Below, in pieces: positions 16,392 through 24,689 of a DNA stretch of 64,000 nucleotides. The notes beneath the pieces are model-generated. The model worked only from the letters and a program-made list of their open reading frames with translations, made no database searches and had not been told where the DNA came from. The DNA is taken from assembly GCF_001570365.1 (NCBI RefSeq), contig NZ_BBYK01000039.1, forward strand, positions 248,001 through 312,000. The letters run 5' to 3'. The number at the start of each line of letters is the position of its first letter. Positions within the stretch are counted from its first letter, which is position 1. This DNA comes from Microtetraspora fusca (lineage in GTDB: Bacteria; Actinomycetota; Actinomycetes; Streptosporangiales; Streptosporangiaceae). The position numbers were made by a program, and so were the translations under genes.

Positions 16392-17239
16392 CAGGCACCT
16401 CCGGGGCCGCGGCGGCGGGCGGCCCGCGCCGACAGGTAGTCGGTGAACCGCGCCATCGGGATCGTGAGCAGGATGAACAGCAGCGCCGCGACGAGATAGG
16501 GGGTGTAGTTGAACTTCCCGGCGGCGTAGATCTGCGCCTGCCGCAGCGACTCAATCACACCGATCGTGGAGACGAGCGCGGTGTCCTTCTGCAGCGAGAC
16601 GAAGTCGTTGAGCAGCGGCGGGATCACCCGGCGCACCGCCTGCGGGAGCACGACGTGGCGCATGGCCTGCCCGTGGGACAGCCCGAGGGAGCGCGCCGCC
16701 GCGATCTGGCTCGGATGCACCGTGTCGATGCCCGCGCGGAAGACCTCCGCGACGTACCCGCTGTACGCGAGGACGAGCGCGATGACCCCGAGGGTGATCT
16801 CGTCGGACGGCACGCCGGAGAGCTGGAGAGCAGGCAGGCCGAAGCCGACGAGCATGATGACGAGCAGCGTCGGCACCCCGCGGAACACGTCGGTGTAGAC
16901 CACGGCCAGCACCCGCAGCGGGAAGAAGACCGGCGCCCGTAGCCCCCGGGCCAGGGCGACCAGCAGCCCGAGCACCAGGATGATCGGCTCCGCGATGAGG
17001 AAAACCTGGACGTTGATCCAGAAGCCGCGGAGCACGTCGGGCAGGGACCGGAGGAACGCCTCGGGGCTGAAGAACGTCTCCTGCACCCGCGGCCAGCCCG
17101 GAGAGTTGACGACCAGGACGGCCACCAGGGTCAGGAAGACGATGGTGGACGCCGTGGCGACCGAGCTGGAGCGGATCGCCTGCCGACGGCGGATCCGCTC
17201 CCTCTCCTGCTGTCGGGGGCTTTTGGGGGGCTGCGTCAC
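16391..17239 (-). CDS. Polar amino-acid ABC importer, permease subunit
   Basis: A 282-residue membrane protein. After a basic N-terminal tail (RQQERERIRRRQAIRSS) come a first helix near residue 30 and four to five more helices. The EAA-like coupling loop is ARSLGLSHGQAMRHVVLPQAV, followed by PPLLNDFVSLQKDTALVS, both hallmarks of HisM/GlnP-type permeases. The GTG at 17239 is chosen because it overlaps the binding-protein stop as GTGA and has GGAG 6 bases upstream; a longer reading to 17275 would intrude further into the upstream gene. One gene encodes the permease, so a homodimer is expected. Confidence 0.92.
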   Translation of the reverse strand: MTQPPKSPRQQERERIRRRQAIRSSSVATASTIVFLTLVAVLVVNSPGWPRVQETFFSPEAFLRSLPDVLRGFWINVQVFLIAEPIILVLGLLVALARGLRAPVFFPLRVLAVVYTDVFRGVPTLLVIMLVGFGLPALQLSGVPSDEITLGVIALVLAYSGYVAEVFRAGIDTVHPSQIAAARSLGLSHGQAMRHVVLPQAVRRVIPPLLNDFVSLQKDTALVSTIGVIESLRQAQIYAAGKFNYTPYLVAALLFILLTIPMARFTDYLSARAARRRGPGGA

Positions 17240-18114
17240 TTCATCTCCGGCGCGCCGGCCGCCGCGCTCAGCCACTGCTGCTCGATCTTGGCGAGCTCAC
17301 CGGAGGACTTCAGCGCGCCGACGGCCTCGTTGACGCAGGAGACCAGGGAGCTGCCCTTCTGGAAGACGAGGCCGAACTCCTCGGGCGTTCCGCCGGTGGC
17401 CGCGAACTGGCCGACGATCTTAGAGTTCTCCACCTGGGCGGCGGTGACGTAGAACGCCGTCGGCAGGTCCACCACGATGGCGTCGACCTGCTTGTTCTTG
17501 AGCGCGTTCACGGCGTCCACCTGCTGGGTGTAGACCTTGGGCTCCTTGGCCGGCTGGATCACGCTCTTGACCGCGTCGAGGGAGGTGGTGCCGACCTGGA
17601 CGCCGATGGTGGCGTCCTTGAGGTCGGCCAGCCCGGCGGCCGAGGCGTACTTGCCGCCGTTCAGGGCGACGATGCCCTGCTTGACCGTGTAGTACCCCTC
17701 GCTGAAGTCGACGACCTTCGCCCGGTCGGGCGTGATCGAGATCTGGTTGACGTCGAAGTCGAACTTCTTGTCCCCCGGCGCGTACGCGGTGTCGAACGGG
17801 ACGGTGGCCCAGGCGACCTCGTCCTTGGTGAAGCCGAGCTTTTCGGCCACGGCGTAGGCGACCGCGCTCTCGAAGCCCTCGCCGCTCGTCGGGTCGTCGT
17901 TCTTGAACCACGGCTCGTACGCGGGCTTGTCGGTGCCGATGGTCAGCTTGCCCGGGGTGACCAGCGTGAGCTGGTCCTTCGCGCAGCTCGCCGCGGCCGG
18001 GCTGCCGGAGGCGCTCCCGGCCGGCTGGGCCGTCGCGTCGTTGCCGGCCGGTGCGCACGCGACCGCCGCCGTCGTGAGGACGCCGAGCGCCAGCAACAGC
18101 GAGGGACGGTGCAT
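17236..18114 (-). CDS. Amino-acid-binding lipoprotein of ABC importer
   Basis: A 292-residue solute-binding protein (SBP_bac_3 family). The N-terminus is a lipoprotein signal: hydrophobic core LLLALGVLTTAAVAC with the lipobox Cys at residue 20, so the mature protein is lipid-anchored outside the membrane. Domain landmarks: LTIGTDKPAYEPWFKNDD, GFESAVAYAVAEKLG, the hinge FDVNQISITPDRAKVVDFSEGYY, and IGVQVGTTSLDAVK. The ATG at 18114 follows GGAGG at a 5-base spacing. First gene of the three-gene operon; the promoter should lie in 18115-18215. Confidence 0.93.
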   Translation of the reverse strand: MHRPSLLLALGVLTTAAVACAPAGNDATAQPAGSASGSPAAASCAKDQLTLVTPGKLTIGTDKPAYEPWFKNDDPTSGEGFESAVAYAVAEKLGFTKDEVAWATVPFDTAYAPGDKKFDFDVNQISITPDRAKVVDFSEGYYTVKQGIVALNGGKYASAAGLADLKDATIGVQVGTTSLDAVKSVIQPAKEPKVYTQQVDAVNALKNKQVDAIVVDLPTAFYVTAAQVENSKIVGQFAATGGTPEEFGLVFQKGSSLVSCVNEAVGALKSSGELAKIEQQWLSAAAGAPEMK

Positions 18115-18215
18115 TTCAGCCTCCATGCAGTAAAGATCGTGCATAGTCCGCGTTTGGGACGGGCTAGATACTATCGGCCGTTTATTTCGGGCCCACCGGG
18201 GAACGGCCGCGCACG

Positions 18216-18252
18216 TCGAAGGGCCCCTCCCGGAGCGGGAAGGGCCCTTCGA
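18216..18252 (-). terminator. Intrinsic-type terminator after rplI
   Basis: TCGAAGGGCCC pairs with GGGCCCTTCGA in a stem that continues into the CTCCCG/CGGGA core around a short loop. It lies 22-58 bases beyond the rplI stop on the minus strand and closes the ribosomal-protein operon. Confidence 0.8.
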
Positions 18253-18273
18253 TTCAGTCGGGTGACGGCTGGC

Positions 18274-18720
18274 TCAGCCGGCGACGACCTCGACGTCCAG
18301 GGTCGCGGACACCTCGGGGTGCAGCTTGACGCTGACCCGGTGGGAGCCCACGCTCTTGATCGCGTTGCCGATCTCGATGCGGCGGCGGTCGAGCTTCGGA
18401 CCGCCGGCGGCCGTGACGGCCTCGGCGATGTCACCGGTGGTGACCGAGCCGAAGAGGCGGCCCGCCTCGCCGGCGCGGGTCTTCAGGACCACCTTGAGAC
18501 CGCCGAGCTGACCGGCGACCTCCTTGGCCGTGCCCAGGTCGCGGATCTCACGGGCCTGACGGGCCTTCTTGATCGAGGCGATCTGCGACTCGGCGCCGCG
18601 GGTCCACCGGATCGCGAAGCCGCGCGGGATGAGGTAGTTGCGGCCGTAGCCGTCCTTCACCTCGACGATGTCACCGGGGGCGCCGAGGCCGGAGACCTCA
18701 GTGGTGAGAATGAGCTTCAT
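18274..18720 (-). CDS. rplI: 50S ribosomal protein L9
   Basis: A 148-residue ribosomal protein that binds 23S rRNA and spans the L1 side of the large subunit. The family signature is clear at the N-terminus: [28 protein letters not shown], followed by the long connecting helix ([23 protein letters not shown]) and the C-terminal domain with [14 protein letters not shown] and the closing strand [18 protein letters not shown]. Full length. Last gene of the rpsF-ssb-rpsR-rplI operon, 18 bases after rpsR, and followed by a strong hairpin at 18216-18252. Confidence 0.98.
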   Translation of the reverse strand: MKLILTTEVSGLGAPGDIVEVKDGYGRNYLIPRGFAIRWTRGAESQIASIKKARQAREIRDLGTAKEVAGQLGGLKVVLKTRAGEAGRLFGSVTTGDIAEAVTAAGGPKLDRRRIEIGNAIKSVGSHRVSVKLHPEVSATLDVEVVAG

Positions 18721-18738
18721 GTCCTGAGACTCCTTTCC

Positions 18739-18975
18739 TTAGCGCGCGGTGCTCGTGTACGGCAGCAGGGCCATCTCACGAGCGTTCTTGATAGCGGTGG
18801 CCACGTCGCGCTGGTGCTGGGTGCAGTTGCCCGTCACCCGGCGAGCACGGATCTTGCCGCGGTCGGAGATGAACTTCCGCAGCAGCGCCGTGTCCTTGTA
18901 GTCGACGTAGGAGATCTTGTCGTGGCAGAACAGGCAAACCTTCTTCTTCGGCTTGCGCAGTGCCGGCTTCGCCAT
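18739..18975 (-). CDS. rpsR: 30S ribosomal protein S18, cysteine-containing (C+) form
   Basis: A 78-residue small-subunit protein that pairs with S6 on the platform. It keeps the zinc-type cysteines (KVCLFCHDK near residues 12-16 and GNCTQHQ near 51-57), i.e. the C+ paralogue. Many actinobacteria also carry a C- copy used under zinc limitation; none is present in this window. The ATG at 18975 is preceded by AAAGGAG. Located between ssb and rplI in the usual order. Confidence 0.97.
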   Translation of the reverse strand: MAKPALRKPKKKVCLFCHDKISYVDYKDTALLRKFISDRGKIRARRVTGNCTQHQRDVATAIKNAREMALLPYTSTAR

Positions 18976-19061
18976 CGTGGTGCTCCTTTCAGAGCCCCGC
19001 AAGATGCGGGAATGGTCGCTCGGATACGTTTTCGTGGGTTGGTGTCACCTGGAAAGGTGAT

Positions 19062-19586
19062 CTAGAAAGGCGGTTCGTCGCTGAAGTCGCCGCCGCCGAA
19101 GCCACCGCCGCCGCCACCCTGGTTGTAGCCGCCGCCGCCGCTCGGAGAAGCGGGGGTGGCCGACGCCCAGGGGTCGTTCGCCGGTCCGCCGAAGCCACCA
19201 CCACCGCCGCCGCCCTGCCGGGCGGTCTTGTTCACCTTGGCGGTGGCGTTGCGCAGCGAGGGGCCGACCTCGTCGACCTCGACCTCGTAGACCGTGCGCT
19301 TCTCGCCTTCCTTGGTCTCGTACGACCGTTGGCGCAGCCGTCCCTGCACGATGACCCGCATGCCGCGCTGCAGGCTCTCGGCGACGTTCTCCGCCGCCTG
19401 CCGCCACACGTTGCAGGTCAGGAACAGGCCTTCGCCGTCCTTCCACTCGTTGGTCTGGCGGTCCAGGAACCGCGGAGTGGATGCGATGCGGAACCGGGCC
19501 ACAGCCTGCCCCGTCGGGGTGAAGCGCAGCTCCGGGTCGTCGACAAGGTTGCCGACGATGGTGATCGTGGTGTCGCCTGCTGCCAT
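19062..19586 (-). CDS. ssb: Single-stranded DNA-binding protein
   Basis: A 174-residue SSB. Residues 1-115 form the OB fold ([76 protein letters not shown]). A Gly-rich linker follows ([29 protein letters not shown]), ending in the acidic tip SDEPPF that recruits partner proteins. Homotetramers coat single-stranded DNA at replication and repair. Second gene of the operon; about 95 bp separate it from rpsF. Confidence 0.97.
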   Translation of the reverse strand: MAAGDTTITIVGNLVDDPELRFTPTGQAVARFRIASTPRFLDRQTNEWKDGEGLFLTCNVWRQAAENVAESLQRGMRVIVQGRLRQRSYETKEGEKRTVYEVEVDEVGPSLRNATAKVNKTARQGGGGGGGFGGPANDPWASATPASPSGGGGYNQGGGGGGFGGGDFSDEPPF

Positions 19587-19654
19587 CGGTCGCTTTCGCC
19601 TTCCTATCCCGTCAGCTCAGCCGTCAAGGGCTCAGAGTACGGCCATGGCCCGAC

Positions 19655-19674
19655 AAAAAAGCCGGGCTCGGCCG
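19655..19674 (-). terminator. Possible attenuator between rpsF and ssb
   Basis: On the minus strand GCCGAGCCCGGC, a short 4-bp stem, is followed by six T residues. A T6 run is rare in this GC-rich sequence and it sits just after the rpsF stop (19682). The stem is short, so partial termination is the most that can be suggested. Confidence 0.35.
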
Positions 19675-19681
19675 TTCTCGG

Positions 19682-19972
19682 TCAGTGGAGCTCGGGACGG
19701 AGAACCTTGGTGCGGAGAATGCCCTCGTTCAGGTTGAGCTGACGGTCCAGCTCCTTGACCGTGGCGGGCTCCGCGGTCAGGTCGACCACGGCGTAGATGC
19801 CCTCGGACTTCTTCGCGATGTCGTAGGACAGCCGGCGGCGGCCCCAGACGTCGACCTTCTCCACGGTGCCGCCGTCGTTGCGGACGACGCTGAGGAACTG
19901 GTCGAGCGAGGGCTGCACGGTGCGCTCATCGAGGGCCGGGTCGAGGATGACCATCAGCTCGTAACGACGCAT
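19682..19972 (-). CDS. rpsF: 30S ribosomal protein S6
   Basis: A 96-residue ribosomal protein that forms a heterodimer with S18 on the 30S platform. Family features: [17 protein letters not shown] at the start, [29 protein letters not shown] in the middle, and the final strand with [10 protein letters not shown]. Full length. First gene of the rpsF-ssb-rpsR-rplI operon; the promoter must lie in 19973-20150, which it shares back-to-back with the small membrane protein at 20154. Confidence 0.97.
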   Translation of the reverse strand: MRRYELMVILDPALDERTVQPSLDQFLSVVRNDGGTVEKVDVWGRRRLSYDIAKKSEGIYAVVDLTAEPATVKELDRQLNLNEGILRTKVLRPELH

Positions 19973-20153
19973 GCGGAATCCAACCTCCTCTGGACTCTTG
20001 CGGTCACGACGCCTTGCCGTGACAGGAGGACGCTGCGGGCGGCGCGGGGAAACTCCACCCCACGCGTATCCAACACAGCCGAATCAGGCTACCAGGCCCC
20101 TGGCCGTACGCGCCTCCGCGAGGGAAACTGAGCAACAGGAAGGGGTGACGCAC

Positions 20154-20468
20154 ATGCCGCACGTTATTGGCCGCGTCCGAAGGCCGACCCACCGCCTCAC
20201 CCTCAACACGGACGGTAGGCCGCACACTCTGGAGAACACCCTCGCGGTCAGCACGCTGGTCGTCGGTCTCCTGGCGATCGTCACCGGGTTCATCGTCAGT
20301 CTCCACCCGGTCGCCGCGTGGGTGGGCACGATCGGATTCTGCGGCGGGCTGTACGCGCAGTACGTATCCGTGACGACCCCGCAGCGCTGCCTCATCATCA
20401 TCGGGATCGTGGGCTCCTTCGTGGGCGCCGCGCTGGGGATCGCCCACGGCGGGTTCCTTCCGCACTGA
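20154..20468 (+). CDS. Small conserved-looking membrane protein
   Basis: A 104-residue protein with three hydrophobic segments (about residues 31-53, 56-73 and 80-100): VSTLVVGLLAIVTGFIVSL, AAWVGTIGFCGGLYAQYV and CLIIIGIVGSFVGAALGI. The N-terminus is basic and cytoplasmic in appearance. The ATG at 20154 has AGGAAGGGG upstream; an in-frame GTG at 20145 lies within that site. I do not recognise the family or a function. It is divergent from rpsF and convergent with the 58-residue ORF at 20500. Confidence 0.7.
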   Translation: MPHVIGRVRRPTHRLTLNTDGRPHTLENTLAVSTLVVGLLAIVTGFIVSLHPVAAWVGTIGFCGGLYAQYVSVTTPQRCLIIIGIVGSFVGAALGIAHGGFLPH

Positions 20469-20499
20469 CGCGTGACGCCGGGCCGCCGGGCCCGGCCGT

Positions 20500-20676
20500 T
20501 CAGCGTGCCAGGTGCAGGTCCACGCCCAACAGCACGAGGACCCAGAGGAAGACGGAGAGGAACGCCTCGGCGATCTGCCGCAGGACGCCGGGCGTCAGGT
20601 AGTGATGCGTCCAGGCGACGTAGACGCCGACGGCGAGATAGATCAGAAAGACGACACGGAACAGCCGGGGGGTCAT
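20500..20676 (-). CDS. Small two-helix membrane protein
   Basis: A 58-residue ORF with two hydrophobic segments (LFRVVFLIYLAVGVYVAW and FLSVFLWVLVLLGVDLHL). The ATG at 20676 has GAGGAGG at 5 bases, one of the best ribosome-binding sites in the region, which is the main reason to believe it. No family recognised. It runs opposite to the 104-residue membrane protein upstream and diverges from the endonuclease IV gene. Confidence 0.6.
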   Translation of the reverse strand: MTPRLFRVVFLIYLAVGVYVAWTHHYLTPGVLRQIAEAFLSVFLWVLVLLGVDLHLAR

Positions 20677-20810
20677 GTCGGCCTCCTCGCGATCCGGCGC
20701 GTGCAGCGCCACCGACGAGAAGGTTGCCCGGTCATATCCCCTTGAAACACTCTTTACCGATGGCCATATGGTCCGCCCTTCACCCCCGGGACGCGCGCCG
20801 GCCGGACCGT

Positions 20811-20842
20811 CTAGTGTCGGTACGGCCTAGTGTCGGTACGGC
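20811..20842 (+). repeat. Perfect 16-bp tandem duplication upstream of nfo
   Basis: CTAGTGTCGGTACGGC occurs twice head-to-tail with no gap, 82 bases before the endonuclease IV start. Each copy contains TAGTGT, which resembles a -10 hexamer, so the duplication may double a promoter element. Confidence 0.8.
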
Positions 20843-20923
20843 ACGCCCCCGCCGTGCGCGGCCGTACGACGGGCACGCGGCTCCTTCCACACACGTTCCC
20901 CGACCCACGGAGGTACGACGACG

Positions 20924-21718
20924 ATGGGCAGTGGCCAGGACGGACACCTCCCGCGCATCGGCGCGCACGTCGACCAGGACGACCCGCTCGCCCACGCGGC
21001 GGCGCGCGACGCCGACGTCGTGCAGTTCTTCCTCGGCGATCCGCAGGGCTGGAAGGCCCCCGTCCTCCCGGAGAGCACGGACGCGATCAGGGACTCGGAC
21101 GTGGACGTCTACATCCACGCGCCCTACGTGATCAACGTGGCGACGGCGAACAACCGGATCCGCATCCCGAGCCGCAAGCTGCTGGAGAGCCACCTCAAGG
21201 CGGCCGCCTCCATCGGCGCCAAGGGGCTGATCGTCCACGGCGGGCACGTCAACAAGGACGACGACCCGCAGATCGGGTTCGACAACTGGCGCAAGGTCTT
21301 CGAGCGGATGGACTGCCCCATCCCGGTGCTGATCGAGAACACCGCGGGCGGCGGCAACGCGATGGCCCGGCGGCTCGACCGGATCGCCCGCCTGTGGGAC
21401 GCGGTGACCTCGGGCGCGCGCGACGCCTCGATGATCGGGTTCTGCCTGGACACCTGCCACGCCCACGCGGGCGGCGAGGACCTCGCCGACGTCGTGGACC
21501 GGGTGAAGGCCATCACCGGCCGGATCGACCTGGTCCACTGCAACGACTCGCGCGACGCCTTCGACTCCGGCGCGGACCGCCACGCCAACCTGGGGGCGGG
21601 CCAGATCGACACGGAGCGGATCATCGCGATCTGCCGCCAGGCACAGGCGCCGATCGTCGTGGAGACGCCGTTCGAGGGCCAGGCGGACGACATCGCCTTC
21701 CTCCGCAAGCACCTCTGA
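20924..21718 (+). CDS. nfo: Endonuclease IV-type AP endonuclease (TIM barrel)
   Basis: A 264-residue cytoplasmic DNA-repair enzyme that cleaves 5' of abasic sites. The TIM-barrel metal ligands are recognisable: His in YIHAPYVINVA, HGGHVN, the Glu in LIENTAGGG, Asp/His in FCLDTCHAHAGG, His in LVHCNDSRD, the DRHANLGAG motif, and the final Glu in VVETPFEGQ. Start ATG 20924 follows GGAGG (in cacggaggtacga). Slightly shorter than Escherichia coli Nfo, as is common in actinobacteria. Preceded by a 16-bp tandem repeat; convergent with the GT87 gene. A general sugar-phosphate isomerase-like TIM barrel is the alternative, but the ligand set favours Nfo. Confidence 0.88.
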   Translation: MGSGQDGHLPRIGAHVDQDDPLAHAAARDADVVQFFLGDPQGWKAPVLPESTDAIRDSDVDVYIHAPYVINVATANNRIRIPSRKLLESHLKAAASIGAKGLIVHGGHVNKDDDPQIGFDNWRKVFERMDCPIPVLIENTAGGGNAMARRLDRIARLWDAVTSGARDASMIGFCLDTCHAHAGGEDLADVVDRVKAITGRIDLVHCNDSRDAFDSGADRHANLGAGQIDTERIIAICRQAQAPIVVETPFEGQADDIAFLRKHL

Positions 21719-21730
21719 TCTCCACCACGG

Positions 21731-21750
21731 ATCCACAGCCTGTGGATAAC
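21731..21750. other. Palindrome with perfect DnaA box between convergent genes
   Basis: ATCCACAGCCTGTGGATAAC lies in the 69-bp gap between nfo and the GT87 gene. TGTGGATAA (21741-21749) is a consensus DnaA box and the left arm is a near-box in inverted orientation. It may equally serve as a terminator hairpin. Confidence 0.55.
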
Positions 21751-21787
21751 TTCTCTGGATTGCGGGCGCGTAAGAACGGGTAAGGAC

Positions 21788-23080
21788 TTACGCCGTGCGG
21801 ATCCCGGGACCGCGCGTGGCCGCGCCGTCCCGGGGGGCGCCCGAATCCTTGCCGGGCTCGGCGTCCTCTCCGTGCTCGCCGGCTGCGGCGAGCACGTCAC
21901 GCCGGTCCCGGCCCGGCCTGCGGGTGCTCCGCCAGAGCTGGACGAACGACACGACGGCCGCCGCGAGGAAGATGAGGTTGCGCGCGACCAGGATCAGCGT
22001 GCCGGGCAGCCGGCCGCTCCAGCTGTAGTCCTCCTCCACCCAGGGGTACATGATCCCGGTCAGCAGGGTCGCGACGAGGACGAGCCAGGCGGCGGGCCGC
22101 TGCCGGGTCCGCGCGACGAACACCACGGCCGTGGCGCCGAGGATCCAGATCAGGTACTGCGGCGACAGCACCCGGCTGGTCACCACCAGGAACAGGACCG
22201 TGGTCAGCGCCGCGTCATAGTAGGTCTTCTCGGTCGGCGCGGCGCGGAACCACCAGACCGCGAGCAGGACGAGCGCGGCGGGCGTCGCGGCGACGCTCAC
22301 CAGGGTGGCCATCTCCACGCCGGGCCCGACGAGCTCCATCGCGCCGTGCTGGTACGTGGTGAACCCGCCCCACCACCCCAGCGCGCGGGCGAGCGCGAAC
22401 GGCGTGGCCGCGAGCGACTCGATCTGGAGCCCCCGGTCTTGCTGGGCGGTGAGAAAGTCGAGCGCGTGCGGCAGGACCAGGGTGGCCACGCCGCAGCCGA
22501 GCACCACGACGACCAGGGCCGAGGCGCCGCCGCTCAGCAGCTCGCGCCAGCGGCGCAGCCCGGCGAGCAGCGCGACCGGCCACACCTTGATCGCCAGCCC
22601 GAACCCGATCAGCGCTCCCCGCACCGCCGGATCCGTCGAGAGCGTGAGCGCGAGGACCGCGACCAGGGTCACCATCAGGTCGTACCGGGAGATCAGCAGC
22701 GGCCCGAGCAGGGCCGCGCCGACCGTCCAGGCCCACACACCGGTACGGCTCCCGCCGGTCTTGACGGTGAACCGGCACAACAGCAGCAGGATCGCGAGGT
22801 CGCACACCAGCGCGAGCACGTAGAAGTTGATCCGGTAACTCCACGGCAGCAGGTGCGGCGCGAGCATGGGCAGCGCGGCGTAGGGCGGGTACTGCCACTT
22901 CTCGTCCCCGGCGGGGAACTGCCCGTCGAGCAGGATCTGCGACCAGTTGCCGTACAGCGTGACGTCGCCCTCGAACGACCCCTCGTGCCCGACCGGGATG
23001 ACCTGCGTCGCGGCGAGGAAGAGCACCAGGCGCGTGATCAGCCAGACCGGCAGCACCTGCCAGGGAAACCGGTGTCGCAC
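21788..23080 (-). CDS. GT87/DUF2029-like polytopic mannosyltransferase
   Basis: A 430-residue protein with ten or more hydrophobic helices, of the GT-C class that uses polyprenyl-phosphate sugars. The marker region is the early extracytoplasmic loop FEGDVTLYGNWSQILLDGQFP followed by WQYPPYAALPMLAP, where the acidic residue and YPP motif are typical of the family. A charged, likely cytoplasmic tail (RRPGRDRRDVLAAAGEHGEDAEPGKD) ends it. It starts 4 bases after the stop of an upstream paralogue (23085), so the two are co-transcribed. Role in lipoglycan or cell-envelope glycan synthesis is inference. Confidence 0.82.
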   Translation of the reverse strand: MRHRFPWQVLPVWLITRLVLFLAATQVIPVGHEGSFEGDVTLYGNWSQILLDGQFPAGDEKWQYPPYAALPMLAPHLLPWSYRINFYVLALVCDLAILLLLCRFTVKTGGSRTGVWAWTVGAALLGPLLISRYDLMVTLVAVLALTLSTDPAVRGALIGFGLAIKVWPVALLAGLRRWRELLSGGASALVVVVLGCGVATLVLPHALDFLTAQQDRGLQIESLAATPFALARALGWWGGFTTYQHGAMELVGPGVEMATLVSVAATPAALVLLAVWWFRAAPTEKTYYDAALTTVLFLVVTSRVLSPQYLIWILGATAVVFVARTRQRPAAWLVLVATLLTGIMYPWVEEDYSWSGRLPGTLILVARNLIFLAAAVVSFVQLWRSTRRPGRDRRDVLAAAGEHGEDAEPGKDSGAPRDGAATRGPGIRTA

Positions 23081-23084
23081 CCTT

Positions 23085-24413
23085 TCAGGCTTCCACGACC
23101 GCGGCGTCGGCCTTCGGCCGGGGCGGGAAAGTGAACCGGTCCTCGGCCCCGTCGAAGACGCCGCCGGACGGGTCGTCGACCCCGGACGCCCGCACCGTGT
23201 CCAGCTCGGGCCGCAGGATGTCCCGTACGACCAGGGCCATCAGGACGACGATCGTGATCGCCCGCGCCCAGACCGACAGGAAGTACGCGGTGTCGCCGAT
23301 GCCGAGGTCCACGCCCTCGGGGTACTGCGCGGCGAGGTAGAGCCAGATCGAGAAGAAGTACCAGCACTCGGCGATCTGCCAGGCGAGCAGCGCGCCCCAC
23401 TTCGGCCGGGCCAGGACGGCGAACGGCACCAGCCAGAGCACGTACTGCGGCGACCACACCTTGTTCGTCACCATGAACGCGGCGAGCGCGAGGAAGCAGA
23501 GCTGCATCAGCCGGGGGCGGCGCGGGGCCGCCACGGCGAGGACGGCGATGCCCAGCAACAGCACGGCGAGCGCGCCCATGGCCATCGTGTTCAGCGAGTC
23601 CGCGTCGGCGAGGAAGCCCCAGTCCTTGCGCTGGAAGAAGAACCACAGGCCGCCCCAGTCGGCGCCGCGTTCGCTGCTGAAGGCGTAGAACCGCTTCCAG
23701 CCCTCGAAGTTGATCAGCATGACCGGCACGTTGGCGACCAGCCAGGTCCCGGCCGCCGCCAGCGCCATGCGCAGGAACGGCACCCACTTCCCGGTGCGCA
23801 CGGTGAGCAGGAACAGCGCGCCGAAGAACATCAGGGGATAGAACTTCGTCGCCACCGAGAGCGAGAGCAGCACGCCGGCGAGGATGTGCCTGTCGCGTGA
23901 CCAGGCGAGCAGCCCGCCAAGCGCGAGCGCCCCGGCCGCCAGGTCCCAGTTGATGTACGCGCAGAGGATGACCGCCGGGCCGATGGCATACCAGAGGGCG
24001 TCCCAGGGGCGGGCCGGGCCGGCCAGGGCCGCCATGACGAGCACTCCGGCGATCAGGGAGCCGCCCATGAGGACGACCGTGATGTCGTAGAACGCGACGC
24101 CGTCACCGCTCGCCAGTCGCCGGCCGAACTCCATGATCGCGCCGATGCCGACGGGGTATTCGACCGGATAGTCGACGTAGGGGATCTTCCCCTCGTTCAG
24201 GTGCTCGCTCCACCACAGCGGATAGATGTCGGTGTAGCAGAAGTTCGTGTACTGCCCGATGCCGCCGTTCCACGCGCCCCCGAACCGGCACGGCCATTTC
24301 CACAGAAACGCGAGCACAGCGCCGAGCCCGGCGAGGAGCCCGAGCGGCAGGTACGGCACGGCCCTCTGCGCGGCCGTGCCGAGCGGCCCAGGAGCGTTGG
24401 TGGTCCGAGTCAT
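23085..24413 (-). CDS. GT87/DUF2029-like polytopic glycosyltransferase
   Basis: A 442-residue membrane protein with about eleven hydrophobic helices, paralogous in layout to the gene directly downstream. Its first periplasmic loop reads TDIYPLWWSEHLNEGKIPYVDYPVEYPVG, with the acidic residue and DYPVEYP stretch expected of polyprenyl-sugar-dependent GT-C enzymes. The ATG at 24413 (or GTG 24416 just before it) is chosen over a longer reading to 24524, which would add a non-hydrophobic, atypical N-terminus. First gene of the two-gene operon; the 276-bp gap upstream must hold its promoter and ends in the terminator of the PBP gene. Confidence 0.82.
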   Translation of the reverse strand: MTRTTNAPGPLGTAAQRAVPYLPLGLLAGLGAVLAFLWKWPCRFGGAWNGGIGQYTNFCYTDIYPLWWSEHLNEGKIPYVDYPVEYPVGIGAIMEFGRRLASGDGVAFYDITVVLMGGSLIAGVLVMAALAGPARPWDALWYAIGPAVILCAYINWDLAAGALALGGLLAWSRDRHILAGVLLSLSVATKFYPLMFFGALFLLTVRTGKWVPFLRMALAAAGTWLVANVPVMLINFEGWKRFYAFSSERGADWGGLWFFFQRKDWGFLADADSLNTMAMGALAVLLLGIAVLAVAAPRRPRLMQLCFLALAAFMVTNKVWSPQYVLWLVPFAVLARPKWGALLAWQIAECWYFFSIWLYLAAQYPEGVDLGIGDTAYFLSVWARAITIVVLMALVVRDILRPELDTVRASGVDDPSGGVFDGAEDRFTFPPRPKADAAVVEA

Positions 24414-24649
24414 CACGCGCCTATCGTTCACTTCGGGGAAACGTTTGCGGGGGGCGTACGGGGCGGATCTCCGCCCATCGACGATCAGCTTTTCAGCAGC
24501 GGCACCGTACGCACAATAAGCCAAGAACGGTGGAACGGTCTTTCGCGGTGTTCGCCTGGATCACCGCGTTTACCGGGTTCGCAGCGGGGCGAATTCACGG
24601 CGTTCATCGCTGAATCTTTCACGTGGATTCCCCCGTTCACGGAAAAGGC

Positions 24650-24684
24650 GAAGCCCCCGCGCGTACGGGACGCGCGGGGGCTTC
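24650..24684 (-). terminator. Strong hairpin terminator after PBP gene
   Basis: GAAGCCCCCGCGCGT and ACGCGCGGGGGCTTC form a perfect 15-bp stem with a 5-base loop, 6 bases beyond the PBP stop on the minus strand. It separates the PBP from the GT87 operon. Confidence 0.88.
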
Positions 24685-24689
24685 GGGCG

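Noticed and set aside
24615-24632. TTTCACGTGGATTC, a parS-like 9-mer
   Set aside because: Only the left arm and centre match; the right arm is wrong.
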